From: Cryobacterium arcticum
GTDB lineage: Bacteria > Actinomycetota > Actinomycetes > Actinomycetales > Microbacteriaceae
Assembly: GCF_001679725.1 (NCBI RefSeq)
Contig: NZ_CP016284.1
Span: 1-58,936, forward strand
Length of the DNA stretch: 58,936 nucleotides
Direction of reading: 5' to 3'
The notes beneath the pieces are model-generated. The model ran no database searches. It was not told the origin of the DNA and worked only from the letters and a program-made list of their open reading frames with translations. The translations under genes were made by a program, and so were the position numbers. Shown here piece after piece: positions 7,690-16,767 of this stretch (position 1 is the stretch's first letter; each line of letters opens with the position of its first letter).

Positions 7690-8418
7690 ATGAGCAGCGC
7701 TGAACCGAAAAGCCCATTCCGGAGCCGCGGCTTTATCGCCGCAGCCATTGTGATCGGCGTCATCGTCCTCGCCGCGATAGTCGTCCTCGTCGGAGGACTT
7801 TTCCGAGACGACAACGACACCGCGTCCGCCCCAACAGCGACAACAACGGCTACGCCCACCGTCGACGAAGCCGACGTGAGTATCTGCGGACTACCCGGGC
7901 ACGACACGGAGAACACTCTCACCGCGGCACCCACAAACGAGTGGGAACTCGTTGGGACAGTAGCGGCACCAACAGACCCGAATGGCGCCGGCCCCGGCGT
8001 CGTCGACGATGGCATCCGCAGCTGCTATTCGCACACCGCGAAGGGTGCCCTTTTCGCCGTGGTCAACTATTTCGCGCTGGCATCTGATGCTCGGAATAGC
8101 TCTGCTCTCTTCGATCTCGTGGAGCCGGGGAAGGGCCGCGACGCAGCCATAGCGGCGCAAGCGGCCGAACCCATCACGTCGGCCGGCACTCGACTTCAGG
8201 TCGCTGGGTTCAGGATCAACTCTTACGACGGCCAAGAGGCCGTCGTGGACGTCGCCTGGAGCGTGACCTCACAGGGCGGCGCTCTAGTGAGCTTCCCGAT
8301 GGTCATGCACTGGGCTGAAGGAGATTGGAAGATCGTTTTGACGGACGAAGGGACGTTCCCTTATACGTCGTCTGCACTCACGAATCTGGGTGGTTACCTG
8401 CCCTGGGCCGGAGTCTGA
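7690..8418 (+). CDS. Bitopic membrane protein, VirB8/TcpC-like
   Basis: One N-terminal membrane helix (about residues 14-37, FIAAAIVIGVIVLAAIVVLVGG), then a Thr/Pro linker and an extracytoplasmic domain of about 170 residues. The domain ends with beta strands typical of NTF2-like folds (EAVVDVAWSVTSQGGALVSF, WKIVLTDEG). Two cysteines (CGLPG near 66 and SCYSH near 110) may form a disulfide. Topology and operon position suit the VirB8-type assembly factor of Gram-positive secretion channels. The call rests on architecture, not on a recognised signature. Stops one base before the next start. Confidence 0.6.
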   Translation: MSSAEPKSPFRSRGFIAAAIVIGVIVLAAIVVLVGGLFRDDNDTASAPTATTTATPTVDEADVSICGLPGHDTENTLTAAPTNEWELVGTVAAPTDPNGAGPGVVDDGIRSCYSHTAKGALFAVVNYFALASDARNSSALFDLVEPGKGRDAAIAAQAAEPITSAGTRLQVAGFRINSYDGQEAVVDVAWSVTSQGGALVSFPMVMHWAEGDWKIVLTDEGTFPYTSSALTNLGGYLPWAGV

Positions 8419-8419
8419 C

Positions 8420-10012
8420 ATGTGCTCAATCGGAGATCCACTCGGTTGCGTAGCAGAGGGTGTCGGGGACGCCGCCACCAAGTTCTCTCAAGACGCCGTC
8501 GAAGCGCTCACGCAACAGGTGCTTGACGGTTTCGGGAAAGCTCTAGCGTCGATTGGGACGATTTGGGTGGCCGTCCCTACCCCTGTCCTGACGGCGGGGA
8601 ATGCCACAAACACAAGCCTGGATGCACCTCCTGGTGCGGACTCGTTCAGTACGATTCTCGGCTACGTGACGTACATCGGGCTCGCCCTGGCGATCTTGTC
8701 GATCATCGCCCTTGGGGCGTTGATCGCGTTGCGTAGTCGTCGGGGTGAAGGCATGCGCAGTGTCGGCACCCTCGGAATCATCTTCATCGGGATCCTGCTC
8801 ATCTCGGGAGCATCAGCGCTTGTCGGCGGACTCCTGGGCTCCGTAGCACCGGAGGGGTCGTCTTCTGCGGTTGGGTTCCTGCAAAACTCGCTTTGGTACT
8901 ACGTCGGAGCCTTGGCAGTGCTCTCCGTCATCATTGGTGGCATCCGGATGGCGTGGGAGCAACGTGCCCAGCCAGGCAAAGACTTGCTGCAGTCGCTGAT
9001 CACTCTCATCGTCGTGTCGGGTACGGGCCTGGCGGTCATCACCCTCGGTGTTGCAGCAGCCGATGCTTTCTCGGTGTGGATCCTGGACAGCGCCACGGAC
9101 TGCACGGTCTCAGAGGCTGGCACCAACTGCTTCGGGACGAACGTGGCCAACCTGCTCACTCTGGGCACAGTGATCAGCCCAGGCGTGGGCGTTATCGGGA
9201 CGCTGGTCCTCGCGTCGCTGGCGATGCTGATGACCTACGTGCAGGTGGCTTTGATGGTCATTCGTGGCGGGTTGCTCGTCGTCCTGGCGGGCGTTCTTCC
9301 GCTGACAGCAAGCTTCACGAACACGCAGATGGGTAAGCAGTGGTTCGGCAAAGTCATCGGGTGGACGATCGCGTTCATCCTCTACAAGCCAGCCGCGGCA
9401 CTGATCTACGCGGCCGCCTTCCAGCTCGCTAGCGCCAATCCCCTCGAGGGCGGCGAGAGTCTGTGGTCGATCTTGACCGGGCTGGCCCTGATGTTGATGG
9501 CGCTGGTCGCGTTACCGGCGCTGATGAAGTTCGTTGCTCCCATGACCGGCGCCGTCTCCGGCGGAGGCAACGCTGGCGTCGCTCTCGCGGCTGCCGGTGG
9601 TGGTGCAGTGGGTGAACTGGCATCCGGGGCTATCAAGCGGCTCGGGAGCGCGTCCAACCAATCCAGCGGCGGTGGCGGCGGTACGAGCAATGCTGCCCCC
9701 ACCGGTTCTGGCGGTGGCGGTGGCCAGAAGCCGAGCAGCTCCGCGAGCCCGACTGGCTCGGGCGGCGGCGGGAAGTCCACGTCGACCGCGCCGAAACCCA
9801 CGGGCGCTGGAGGCGGTGCCACGACCACGGCCTCCGGCGGAGGAGCCGCGGCTGGCGGAACTGCTGCCAGTGGCGCTGCGGCAAGTGGCGCGGCTGCAGC
9901 GGGCCCCGTCGCACCAATCATCATGGCCGCGGACAAGGCCAAAGACATCGCCAAGGCCGCCGGTAGCGCCGCGCAGGGCGCCGTGGCGGACTCAACAGGA
10001 TCCAACGGATAG
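8420..10012 (+). CDS. VirB6/TrbL-like polytopic channel protein
   Basis: Start ATG 8420, one base after the previous stop; the frame extends to 8390 but would overlap. Roughly eight hydrophobic segments between residues 70 and 390 form the channel core. The C-terminal 130 residues are an extreme Gly/Ser/Ala-rich tail, cytoplasmic or disordered, ending in a short amphipathic helix (MAADKAKDIAKAAGSA). This layout is typical of VirB6-like proteins of actinobacterial conjugative elements. The segment around residues 85-125 repeats the two-helix module of the 7363 protein, including the SRRGEG loop. Confidence 0.75.
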   Translation: MCSIGDPLGCVAEGVGDAATKFSQDAVEALTQQVLDGFGKALASIGTIWVAVPTPVLTAGNATNTSLDAPPGADSFSTILGYVTYIGLALAILSIIALGALIALRSRRGEGMRSVGTLGIIFIGILLISGASALVGGLLGSVAPEGSSSAVGFLQNSLWYYVGALAVLSVIIGGIRMAWEQRAQPGKDLLQSLITLIVVSGTGLAVITLGVAAADAFSVWILDSATDCTVSEAGTNCFGTNVANLLTLGTVISPGVGVIGTLVLASLAMLMTYVQVALMVIRGGLLVVLAGVLPLTASFTNTQMGKQWFGKVIGWTIAFILYKPAAALIYAAAFQLASANPLEGGESLWSILTGLALMLMALVALPALMKFVAPMTGAVSGGGNAGVALAAAGGGAVGELASGAIKRLGSASNQSSGGGGGTSNAAPTGSGGGGGQKPSSSASPTGSGGGGKSTSTAPKPTGAGGGATTTASGGGAAAGGTAASGAAASGAAAAGPVAPIIMAADKAKDIAKAAGSAAQGAVADSTGSNG

Positions 10013-10028
10013 GTAGTGGAGCGTTTTG

Positions 10029-11528
10029 ATGACGACTGAGAGTGCACCGCGTAGTTACGGGCACTGGACAAAACCAAAGACAGCGGGGCTGCTGGGCCTG
10101 AGCGCGATCGGCACGGCGATCCTTTTCGTCGGGGCCGGGTTCAGCGTCATCGTCACGATGACGTCCAACATCCTCAACGGCATCATCACCGCGACCGTGT
10201 TTGGCTTATTTCTGATGACCGTAGCGGTCAAAGACAAGCACGGCCAGAGCCTGCTCACCCGCGTCACCACCCAGCTGGGCTGGATGGCCACGAAGGGGCA
10301 AGGCACCCACATCTACCGCTCCGGGCCCCTCGGCCGCGCCGAGTGGGGAACCGTGCAGCTGCCCGGGCTTGCTGCGGGATCCCGGCTGACGGAGTGGCGC
10401 GACAGCTACAACCGGCCGTTCGCTCTGATCCAGATCCCGATGACGTCGGACTACACCGTCGTCGTTGGCACGGAACCCGACGGTGCCGCACTGGTAGACC
10501 GGGAGCAGGTCGATGTGTGGGTCGCCGAATGGGGCATGTGGTTGGCCAGCCTCGGCGACGAACCCGGCATCGAAGCAGTCTCTGTGACCATCGAGACCGC
10601 ACCCGACACCGGCACCAGGCTGCGCCGCGAAGTCACCAGCCGGATCGACCCGAACGCACCCGAGTTCGCGAAAACCCTGCTGAACGACCTGGTCGAGCAG
10701 TACCCGGCCGGATCCGCCACGATCAAGGCCTACGTGGCCATCACTTTCACCGCTGCCGCCCGCGCCGGCGGGAAGAAGCGCACACCGGAGGAGATGGGCC
10801 GCGAGCTCGCCTCCCGTCTCCCCGGCCTCACCCAGAGCCTCTCCGCCACGGGCGCCGGCGCCACCCACCCGCTTAGCGCGCAGGAACTCTGCGAAGTCAT
10901 CCGCGTCGCGTACGACCCCGCTGCAGCGCGTCTGATCGACGATGCCAACGCGGCCGGTGACACCCCGGAGTTGTATTGGCCCGAGGTCGGCCCCACAGCT
11001 CACCAGGCGAACTGGGATAGCTACCGGCACGACTCCGCGGTGTCGGTGACGTGGATGATGAGCGGCGCCCCACGGGGCAACGTGCCCTCGAGCATCCTTG
11101 CCCGCCTGCTCGCCCCGCACCGCGACGTCGCGCGTAAGCGCGTCACCTTGCTGTACCGGCCCATCGATGCGGCCAAGGCCGCAGCGATCGTCGAAGCCGA
11201 CGTCAGCGCATCCACCTTCAACGTGCAATCCACGAACAAGCCCACCGCTCGCAACCTCACCGCGACCCGGGCCGCTGTCGCCACGGCTCAGGAAGAAGCG
11301 GACGGCGCCGGCCTGGTGAACTTCGGACTGCTCGTCACCGCCACCGTCACCAACCAGGCGCAAGAGGCCGACGCCAAAGCAGCGATCGACAACCTGTCCG
11401 CAACCGCGAGGCTCCGCCTGCGGATTGTTCATGGGTCTCAGGATTCCGCGTTCGCGGCCGCGCTTCCGCTGGGGTTGGTGCTGCCCAAGCATCTGCGGAT
11501 CCCCTCCGAAGTTAGGGACCAGCTCTAA
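10029..11528 (+). CDS. SCO6880-family conjugation protein
   Basis: Two N-terminal membrane helices (about residues 20-65, TAGLLGLSAIGTAILFVGAG then ILNGIITATVFGLFLMTVAV) precede a large cytoplasmic domain. This is the PrgI-like plus VirB4-N-terminus arrangement of SCO6880 proteins. Start ATG 10029 with GGAG at 10018; a TTG one codon earlier is possible. It pairs with the next gene, which carries the ATPase motor. Together they replace a single fused VirB4. The stop overlaps the next start by one base (TAATG), indicating tight stoichiometric coupling. Confidence 0.8.
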   Translation: MTTESAPRSYGHWTKPKTAGLLGLSAIGTAILFVGAGFSVIVTMTSNILNGIITATVFGLFLMTVAVKDKHGQSLLTRVTTQLGWMATKGQGTHIYRSGPLGRAEWGTVQLPGLAAGSRLTEWRDSYNRPFALIQIPMTSDYTVVVGTEPDGAALVDREQVDVWVAEWGMWLASLGDEPGIEAVSVTIETAPDTGTRLRREVTSRIDPNAPEFAKTLLNDLVEQYPAGSATIKAYVAITFTAAARAGGKKRTPEEMGRELASRLPGLTQSLSATGAGATHPLSAQELCEVIRVAYDPAAARLIDDANAAGDTPELYWPEVGPTAHQANWDSYRHDSAVSVTWMMSGAPRGNVPSSILARLLAPHRDVARKRVTLLYRPIDAAKAAAIVEADVSASTFNVQSTNKPTARNLTATRAAVATAQEEADGAGLVNFGLLVTATVTNQAQEADAKAAIDNLSATARLRLRIVHGSQDSAFAAALPLGLVLPKHLRIPSEVRDQL

Positions 11529-13183
11529 TGCCCGCTCTCGACCCCAGCCGCCGCAAGAACAGCACGCCCAAGCGCAGGGAGGTGACCCCCGCACGGCCTG
11601 TGAAGACCGAGCGGGTGCCGGAGAAGAAACCCGCCGTGAAGCGGCCAGGGCCGCGGGGTTGGCGGGGCCGGGCACGCGGGGAGGCGAGCGTTATCCAGCC
11701 CGTCGACGAATGGCGCGGCACCACCGTCCAGGTATGCGGGATGCACCCGTTCTCCGTGGGCACCGGAACACCCATGATCGGGGTGCCCCTGGGCCTGCAG
11801 CTGTTCACTGGAGCGACCGTGTGCGCGGACCCGATCTCTTGGTTCCAAGACGCCGGCCTCATCTCCAACCCCTCGGTGTTCGTGCTGGGCCTGCCCGGCC
11901 TGGGCAAGTCCACGCTGGTGCGCCGGATGGCTGCCGGCGGCGCTGGCCTGGGAAACCTGCCGCTGGTGCTGGGCGATCTGAAGCCCGACTACGTGGACAT
12001 GATCCGCGCCCTCGGCGGCCAGGTCATCACCCTGGGCCGTGGCCGTGGCCACCTGAACATCCTCGATCCCGGCGAAGCCACCGCGGCCGCTGAACGGCTG
12101 CGGCTGGCCGGGAAGGAGAAGGAGCGCCAGATGGTGCTCGCCGACGCCCACGGGCGCCGGCAAACGATGGTGTCGGCGCTGCTGACCATCCTGCGGAAGG
12201 AACCACCGTCCGCTCGGGAAGAATCAATCATCGACCGGGCCCTCAAGGTACTCGATGACCGCAATGAGGGTATCCCTGTGCTTGGCGATCTGCTCCGGGT
12301 CATCCAGGAAGCACCCGCGGAGGTCCGAGCGGTTGCCTTGGACCGTGGCGATGACGAAAGGTACAAGCGCATCACCGAAGAACTCGAAGCATCCCTCATC
12401 AGCCTCACCACCGGCGGCAGGCTCGGCGAGATCTTCTCCCACCACACCGACGTGCCCATGCGGCGGGACCTTCCCGTCGTCTACGACGTGTCCTCCATCG
12501 ACGACTCCGACACGGACATGCAAGCCGCGATCCTCCTCGCCTGCTGGTCGGCTGGGTTTGGCACCGTGAACATCGCCAACGCCCTGGCCGACGCCGGCTT
12601 GGAACCCCGCCGACACTACCTCGTCGTCCTCGACGAGCTCTGGCGAGCCCTCCGCGCCGGGCAAGGCATGGTCGACCGGGTCGACGCCCTCACCCGCCTC
12701 AACCGGCAACGCGGCGTAGGCCTGGCCATGATCTCGCACACCATGAGCGACCTCCTGGCCCTACCAACAGAGTCCGACCGGATGAAAGCCCGCGGCTTCG
12801 TCGAGCGAAGCGGCATGGTCATCGCCGGCGGTCTGCCCGGCGCCGAAATGCCCATGCTCACCAGCGCCGTGCCCCTCTCCCGTGCGGAGCAGGAACTCCT
12901 CACCTCCTGGCAAGACCCTGGCGCCTGGGACACCGGCGCCGGCCGCGAAGCGGAACCGCCCGGGAGAGGGAAGTTCCTCATCAAAGTCGGCGGCCACCCC
13001 GGGATCCCCGTCAAGGTCGAACTCATCGAAACCGAACGCGCCATCAACGACACCAACAAGCTCTGGCACGCCCAAGAATCCTTCCCTGAACCTGACGAGT
13101 CCAACCCCGTCATCGGCCTGGTCAGCACCACGCACGACACCCAGGTCGAAAGCATCATCAGCGAGGAAGAGGGTGCAGCGTGA
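11528..13183 (+). CDS. VirB4-like transfer ATPase
   Basis: Energises assembly of the mating channel at the membrane. Walker A GLPGLGKST lies near residues 121-129 and Walker B LVVLDELW near 364-371. An RNRQRG-like arginine region follows (LTRLNRQRGVGLAMISHT), typical of VirB4/TrwK RecA-like folds. The N-terminal 50 residues are strongly basic. It lacks the VirB4 N-terminal domain, which the preceding SCO6880 gene supplies. Overlaps the coupling-protein gene by four bases. All motor motifs look intact. Confidence 0.85.
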   Translation: MPALDPSRRKNSTPKRREVTPARPVKTERVPEKKPAVKRPGPRGWRGRARGEASVIQPVDEWRGTTVQVCGMHPFSVGTGTPMIGVPLGLQLFTGATVCADPISWFQDAGLISNPSVFVLGLPGLGKSTLVRRMAAGGAGLGNLPLVLGDLKPDYVDMIRALGGQVITLGRGRGHLNILDPGEATAAAERLRLAGKEKERQMVLADAHGRRQTMVSALLTILRKEPPSAREESIIDRALKVLDDRNEGIPVLGDLLRVIQEAPAEVRAVALDRGDDERYKRITEELEASLISLTTGGRLGEIFSHHTDVPMRRDLPVVYDVSSIDDSDTDMQAAILLACWSAGFGTVNIANALADAGLEPRRHYLVVLDELWRALRAGQGMVDRVDALTRLNRQRGVGLAMISHTMSDLLALPTESDRMKARGFVERSGMVIAGGLPGAEMPMLTSAVPLSRAEQELLTSWQDPGAWDTGAGREAEPPGRGKFLIKVGGHPGIPVKVELIETERAINDTNKLWHAQESFPEPDESNPVIGLVSTTHDTQVESIISEEEGAA

Positions 13184-14961
13184 GCGCATCGAACCGGCGA
13201 AACCAGAACCAACTGGACGGGCAAACAATCCTGTTGATTGTGGCTCTCGCCCTAGTCACCGTGACCCTCGGCACAACCTGGTTGGCCGTCACCTGGGGCT
13301 CCCACATCGACAATGTGAACCCGGGTATGACCAGGGACCCGTTCAACCTGTTCTTCGGCCTACTCGGCGGCGAGCTCGTCTGGCCCGAGGCGGGGACGTG
13401 GATCCTCCTGGCCACGCTCGCCGTGCTGCTCGTGCTCGGGGTGCTGTTGGCCGTGGGAGTCACGCGGGCACGGCGTCGACGCAGCAACGTCGACGGCGCA
13501 GCAACCCACATGGGTAAGGGCCGCGATCTGCGCGCCCTCTCGACAGTCGGAGCGAAAGCGACGGCAGAGCGCCTCGGCGTCACCGACTGGCTCGGCGTGC
13601 CGATTGGCATCACCGTCGCCGGCCGGCGGAAGCTCTACGGATCCCCAGAAGACATGCACGTCGACATCTGGGGCCCCCGCACCGGCAAATCCACCAGCCG
13701 CGCCATCCCCGCCATCCTTTCCGCCCCCGGCGCCGTCCTGAACACCTCGAACAAACGCGACGTCCTCGACGCCACCCGCGACGTCCGCGCCGCGAACGGT
13801 GGCCGCGTGTGGGCTTTCGATCCGCAGCGCATCGCGCTCGAGGAACCCACCTGGTGGTGGAACCCGCTGAGCTACGTCACCGACGACGTGAAAGCCGCCA
13901 AACTCGCCGAGCACTTCGCCACCGGCTCCCGCGCCGGAGACGCCCGCGCGGATCCCTATTTCGACAACGCCGGCCAAGACCTCCTCGCCGGGTTCCTCCT
14001 CGCAGCCGCCGTCGCCGGCCTACCGATCACCAAAGTGTTCACCTGGACCACCACACCTGGCGACGAAACCCCCGTCGACATCCTCCGCGAACACGGCTAC
14101 GACCAAATGGCCGACGCCGTCGACGGCCAAGTCAACGGCGAATCCCGCCGCCGCGACAGCGTCTACGGAACCGCCGCACAAATGGCCTCCTGCCTCAAAG
14201 TGCGAGCCATCGGCCAATGGGTAACACCCCTCAGCGGCAACACGGCCACGGACACTAGGCCCCAGTTCGACCCCCACGCGTTCGTCCGCAGCACCGACAC
14301 CCTCTACAGCCTCTCCAAAGAAGGCAAAGGCACCGCCGGCCCCCTCGTCACAGCCCTGACCGCGGCGGTCGTCGAAGCCGCCGAAGAACTGGCCACAACA
14401 CAGCCCGGCGGGCGCCTGGCCACCCCAATGCTCGGCGTGCTGGATGAGGCAGCGAACGTGTGCCGGTGGCATGGTCTGCCCGACCTGTACTCCCACTACG
14501 GCTCCCGTGGGATCGTGCTGATGACGATCCTGCAGTCCTGGTCACAAGGCGTCGAAGTCTGGGGACGCGACGGCATGCGCAAACTCTGGTCCGCATCCAA
14601 CATCGCCGTATACGGCGGCGGTGTCAAAGAACCCGAATTCCTTGGTGAGCTGTCCCAGATGATCGGCGACTACGACAAGCACACCACCTCAACCAGCGTC
14701 GGGCGCGGCAACCGGTCGACCTCGCACCAGGTGCAACGAGAGCGCACCCTCGACATTGCAGACCTCGGCGCGCTGCCCCGCGGCCGCGCCATCGTGTTCG
14801 CCTCCGGAGCCCCCGCCACACTGATCGAAACCGTTCCCTGGATGAAAGGCCCGCACGCCGAAGCAGTCCGCGCTTCAATCGCCGCGCACGACCCGGCGAA
14901 CCGTGCGATCCCCGCAGGCCCTGTCCTGAACACGTCGACCCGACCGGAGAAGGCGCTGTGA
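13180..14961 (+). CDS. VirD4/TraG-type coupling protein
   Basis: Links the relaxase-DNA complex to the channel and pumps DNA. Two N-terminal membrane helices (about residues 17-40 and 70-93) are followed by a conserved GKGRDLRAL segment. Walker A GPRTGKST lies near 163-170, and Walker B MLGVLDEAANV near 415-425. ILQSWSQGVEVWG downstream is typical of type IV coupling proteins. Start GTG 13180. The gene is full length with no damage, so the transfer system should be functional in this respect. Confidence 0.88.
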   Translation: MSASNRRNQNQLDGQTILLIVALALVTVTLGTTWLAVTWGSHIDNVNPGMTRDPFNLFFGLLGGELVWPEAGTWILLATLAVLLVLGVLLAVGVTRARRRRSNVDGAATHMGKGRDLRALSTVGAKATAERLGVTDWLGVPIGITVAGRRKLYGSPEDMHVDIWGPRTGKSTSRAIPAILSAPGAVLNTSNKRDVLDATRDVRAANGGRVWAFDPQRIALEEPTWWWNPLSYVTDDVKAAKLAEHFATGSRAGDARADPYFDNAGQDLLAGFLLAAAVAGLPITKVFTWTTTPGDETPVDILREHGYDQMADAVDGQVNGESRRRDSVYGTAAQMASCLKVRAIGQWVTPLSGNTATDTRPQFDPHAFVRSTDTLYSLSKEGKGTAGPLVTALTAAVVEAAEELATTQPGGRLATPMLGVLDEAANVCRWHGLPDLYSHYGSRGIVLMTILQSWSQGVEVWGRDGMRKLWSASNIAVYGGGVKEPEFLGELSQMIGDYDKHTTSTSVGRGNRSTSHQVQRERTLDIADLGALPRGRAIVFASGAPATLIETVPWMKGPHAEAVRASIAAHDPANRAIPAGPVLNTSTRPEKAL

Positions 14962-15371
14962 GCGAGTTCGACGACTTCCGGGACGACGACACCGAGTCCG
15001 AGCCGGCCGAAAAGGAACCCGAGCTGTTCTACGGCTCCACTGACGAGTTCGTGCGTGAACGCCTGATCCATATTTATGCGCGCCGTGTCGGCGGCGGCAA
15101 CGCCAGCTTCCGATGGGCGGCCGACTGGTGGAACTACTCCGAAGCCATCGCCCGCCTCGAGGCGCTATGGCGCGCCTGGGAACACCTCCGCCTCGACGGC
15201 GCAATAGGATCCAGCGCCTGGTGGATTGAGCATGCCGACCACCACATGCCCATCCTCCTCAGTACCGAAGGCCCGTTCGCGAAATCGGAGGACTCTAACC
15301 GGGCCGGCGAACCCCTGCCGTACACGGCGCCGCCGGAGGGCCTGTTTCCCGATATGAGGAACCAGATCTGA
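14958..15371 (+). CDS. DUF4913 protein
   Basis: The family core FYGSTDEFVRERLIHIYARRVGG, followed by WAADWWNYSEAIARLEALWRAWEHLR, matches DUF4913, a small cytoplasmic family that follows coupling-protein genes in actinobacterial plasmids and integrative elements. The N-terminus is acidic. Start GTG 14958 overlaps the coupling-protein stop by four bases. The function is unknown; co-translation with VirD4 suggests an accessory role at the coupling step. Confidence 0.75.
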   Translation: MSEFDDFRDDDTESEPAEKEPELFYGSTDEFVRERLIHIYARRVGGGNASFRWAADWWNYSEAIARLEALWRAWEHLRLDGAIGSSAWWIEHADHHMPILLSTEGPFAKSEDSNRAGEPLPYTAPPEGLFPDMRNQI

Positions 15372-15465
15372 GGCTCCGCCTGGACGGCTGTTCGGCAGTG
15401 GTCGCCAGTAGACTGGGGCCCTCGCCGTAGGGGCGAGATAACGCAGGCTGCCAATAGGAGGCAAA

Positions 15466-15789
15466 ATGAAGAATCTGAGCACCATCGCACAGCGACTCGC
15501 CGACGAGATCCGGACCCAGGACTGGAGCGACGCACACAGCCGCGCGGACGGCGCCCGTCACGATCGTTCTCTTGACCGCAAGGGTGGCGAACAGCTCAGC
15601 CCGGACGAGTCAGCCCTCGTACGGATGAACGTCATCTGGGTGGTCGGCCAAGCCCTCGCGGAGGACGACCCCAACTTCAACGTCCGCGCATTCGCTGAAG
15701 CTGCCGGGGCAACCGACAAATGGCTCTACAACAAGGACGGGCGGCCGAACCGCGGTATCGAAGCAGGCCTTCGCGCGACCGCCGAGTAG
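15466..15789 (+). CDS. Small conserved plasmid protein
   Basis: One hundred and seven residues with a strong AGGAGG seven bases before the ATG. A mostly helical protein; the C-terminal half (FNVRAFAEAAGATDKWLYNKDG) could be a small HTH-like helical pair. It is separated from DUF4913 by 94 bases that include a GC hairpin (CTCGCC/GGGCGAG near 15420-15436), so it may have its own promoter. A strong bidirectional terminator follows. No family was recognised. Confidence 0.6.
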   Translation: MKNLSTIAQRLADEIRTQDWSDAHSRADGARHDRSLDRKGGEQLSPDESALVRMNVIWVVGQALAEDDPNFNVRAFAEAAGATDKWLYNKDGRPNRGIEAGLRATAE

Positions 15790-15837
15790 ACCGCACGCGT
15801 TCAGACCTCAATGCGCGCACGCTAACGAGCAGACAGA

Positions 15838-15866
15838 AGAGGGACCAGGTGCCGCCTGGTCCCTCT
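15838..15866. terminator. Strong bidirectional terminator between transfer and relaxase operons
   Basis: Perfect 12-bp stem, AGAGGGACCAGG against CCTGGTCCCTCT, with a five-base loop. It lies between convergent operons: the last plus gene ends at 15789 and the minus relaxase operon ends at 15888. The plus side continues CTTCGTTCT. Confidence 0.8.
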
Positions 15867-15887
15867 CTTCGTTCTCGCGCCGATCAC

Positions 15888-16754
15888 TCAGCGCGACAAG
15901 CCCCCCCGGGTGCGTTGCTGAGCTGAGGTGCTTTTCGACTTGCGGATCTTGGCGGCTCCGCCGTGCCGAGCCTCGACGGCTTGACGGGGATGCTGCGCGT
16001 TCTCGCCTTCCGCGAGGAGCCGTGCAGCGATTGTCTTCTGATCGATGCCCTTATCTTCGAGGCTGGCCGCGAACCTGTGTCGGCGTTCTGCACTGTCGTA
16101 TTCCTGGGATCCCTGCTCCCGTTCAGCCGCACCAACCTTGGACTCTGTCCAGTCCGGGTTTCGGCGGATGATGTCGTCGAATTCCTCACTGGTCGTCCCT
16201 GCAGGTTCTGCTGCTGCGCTCTGCTCTTCCGATTCTTGGGCCTCGCGGTCGCGTCGGTCGGCCTGGGCAAAGAGCAGTTGGCTCGCGGCGAGTTCTTCGC
16301 CCGACCTGGTGCGCTCGGCGGCCGCTTCGGCACGGTCGCGCTCAGCCTGACTGAGGGCCGCAGCGACGGCTGCAGCGTCGGCGCCGGGCGCGTCCACGTC
16401 GATGTCGTAGCGCTGTCGCACTTCCTGTTTGATCGTGTCAGCAGCGCCGTGGGCGACGTCGTCGAAGTCGCGCCAGGCGGTGGCGGTTTCGTGGACAGTG
16501 GCAATGTCCTGCGGGTTCGCGTTCTCCCACCAGTCCGAGTGCTGAACAGGTGCCAGGCTGGCGCGCATGGCTCCGCGTTCGGCTTCGAATCGTGCCGTGA
16601 GCTCGCGTGCTTCCTGCACGCTGTCGGACTCGCGTTGGCGGGCGAGTTGCTCGCGGAGCCGGGCGATGCGTTCCCCGAACTGAGACGCGACAGTCAGTGC
16701 CACGCGCAAGGAGTCGTCGAAGGTTTCGCCGACTCCGTCTGTTTCCTCGGCCAT
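15888..16754 (-). CDS. Coiled-coil accessory protein of the relaxase operon
   Basis: About 288 residues from the preferred ATG 16754, which has AAGGAG seven bases upstream; the frame is open to 16796 but would overlap the relaxase gene. Long heptad-rich helices run between residues 20-60 and 120-200 (ERIARLREQLARQRES, AAALSQAERDRAEAAAERT). The C-terminus is basic. No enzymatic motif is seen. It follows the relaxase by 13 bases, so it is probably a relaxosome or coupling partner. Function unknown. Confidence 0.65.
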   Translation of the reverse strand: MAEETDGVGETFDDSLRVALTVASQFGERIARLREQLARQRESDSVQEARELTARFEAERGAMRASLAPVQHSDWWENANPQDIATVHETATAWRDFDDVAHGAADTIKQEVRQRYDIDVDAPGADAAAVAAALSQAERDRAEAAAERTRSGEELAASQLLFAQADRRDREAQESEEQSAAAEPAGTTSEEFDDIIRRNPDWTESKVGAAEREQGSQEYDSAERRHRFAASLEDKGIDQKTIAARLLAEGENAQHPRQAVEARHGGAAKIRKSKSTSAQQRTRGGLSR

Positions 16755-16767
16755 GATGCTGCTCCTT

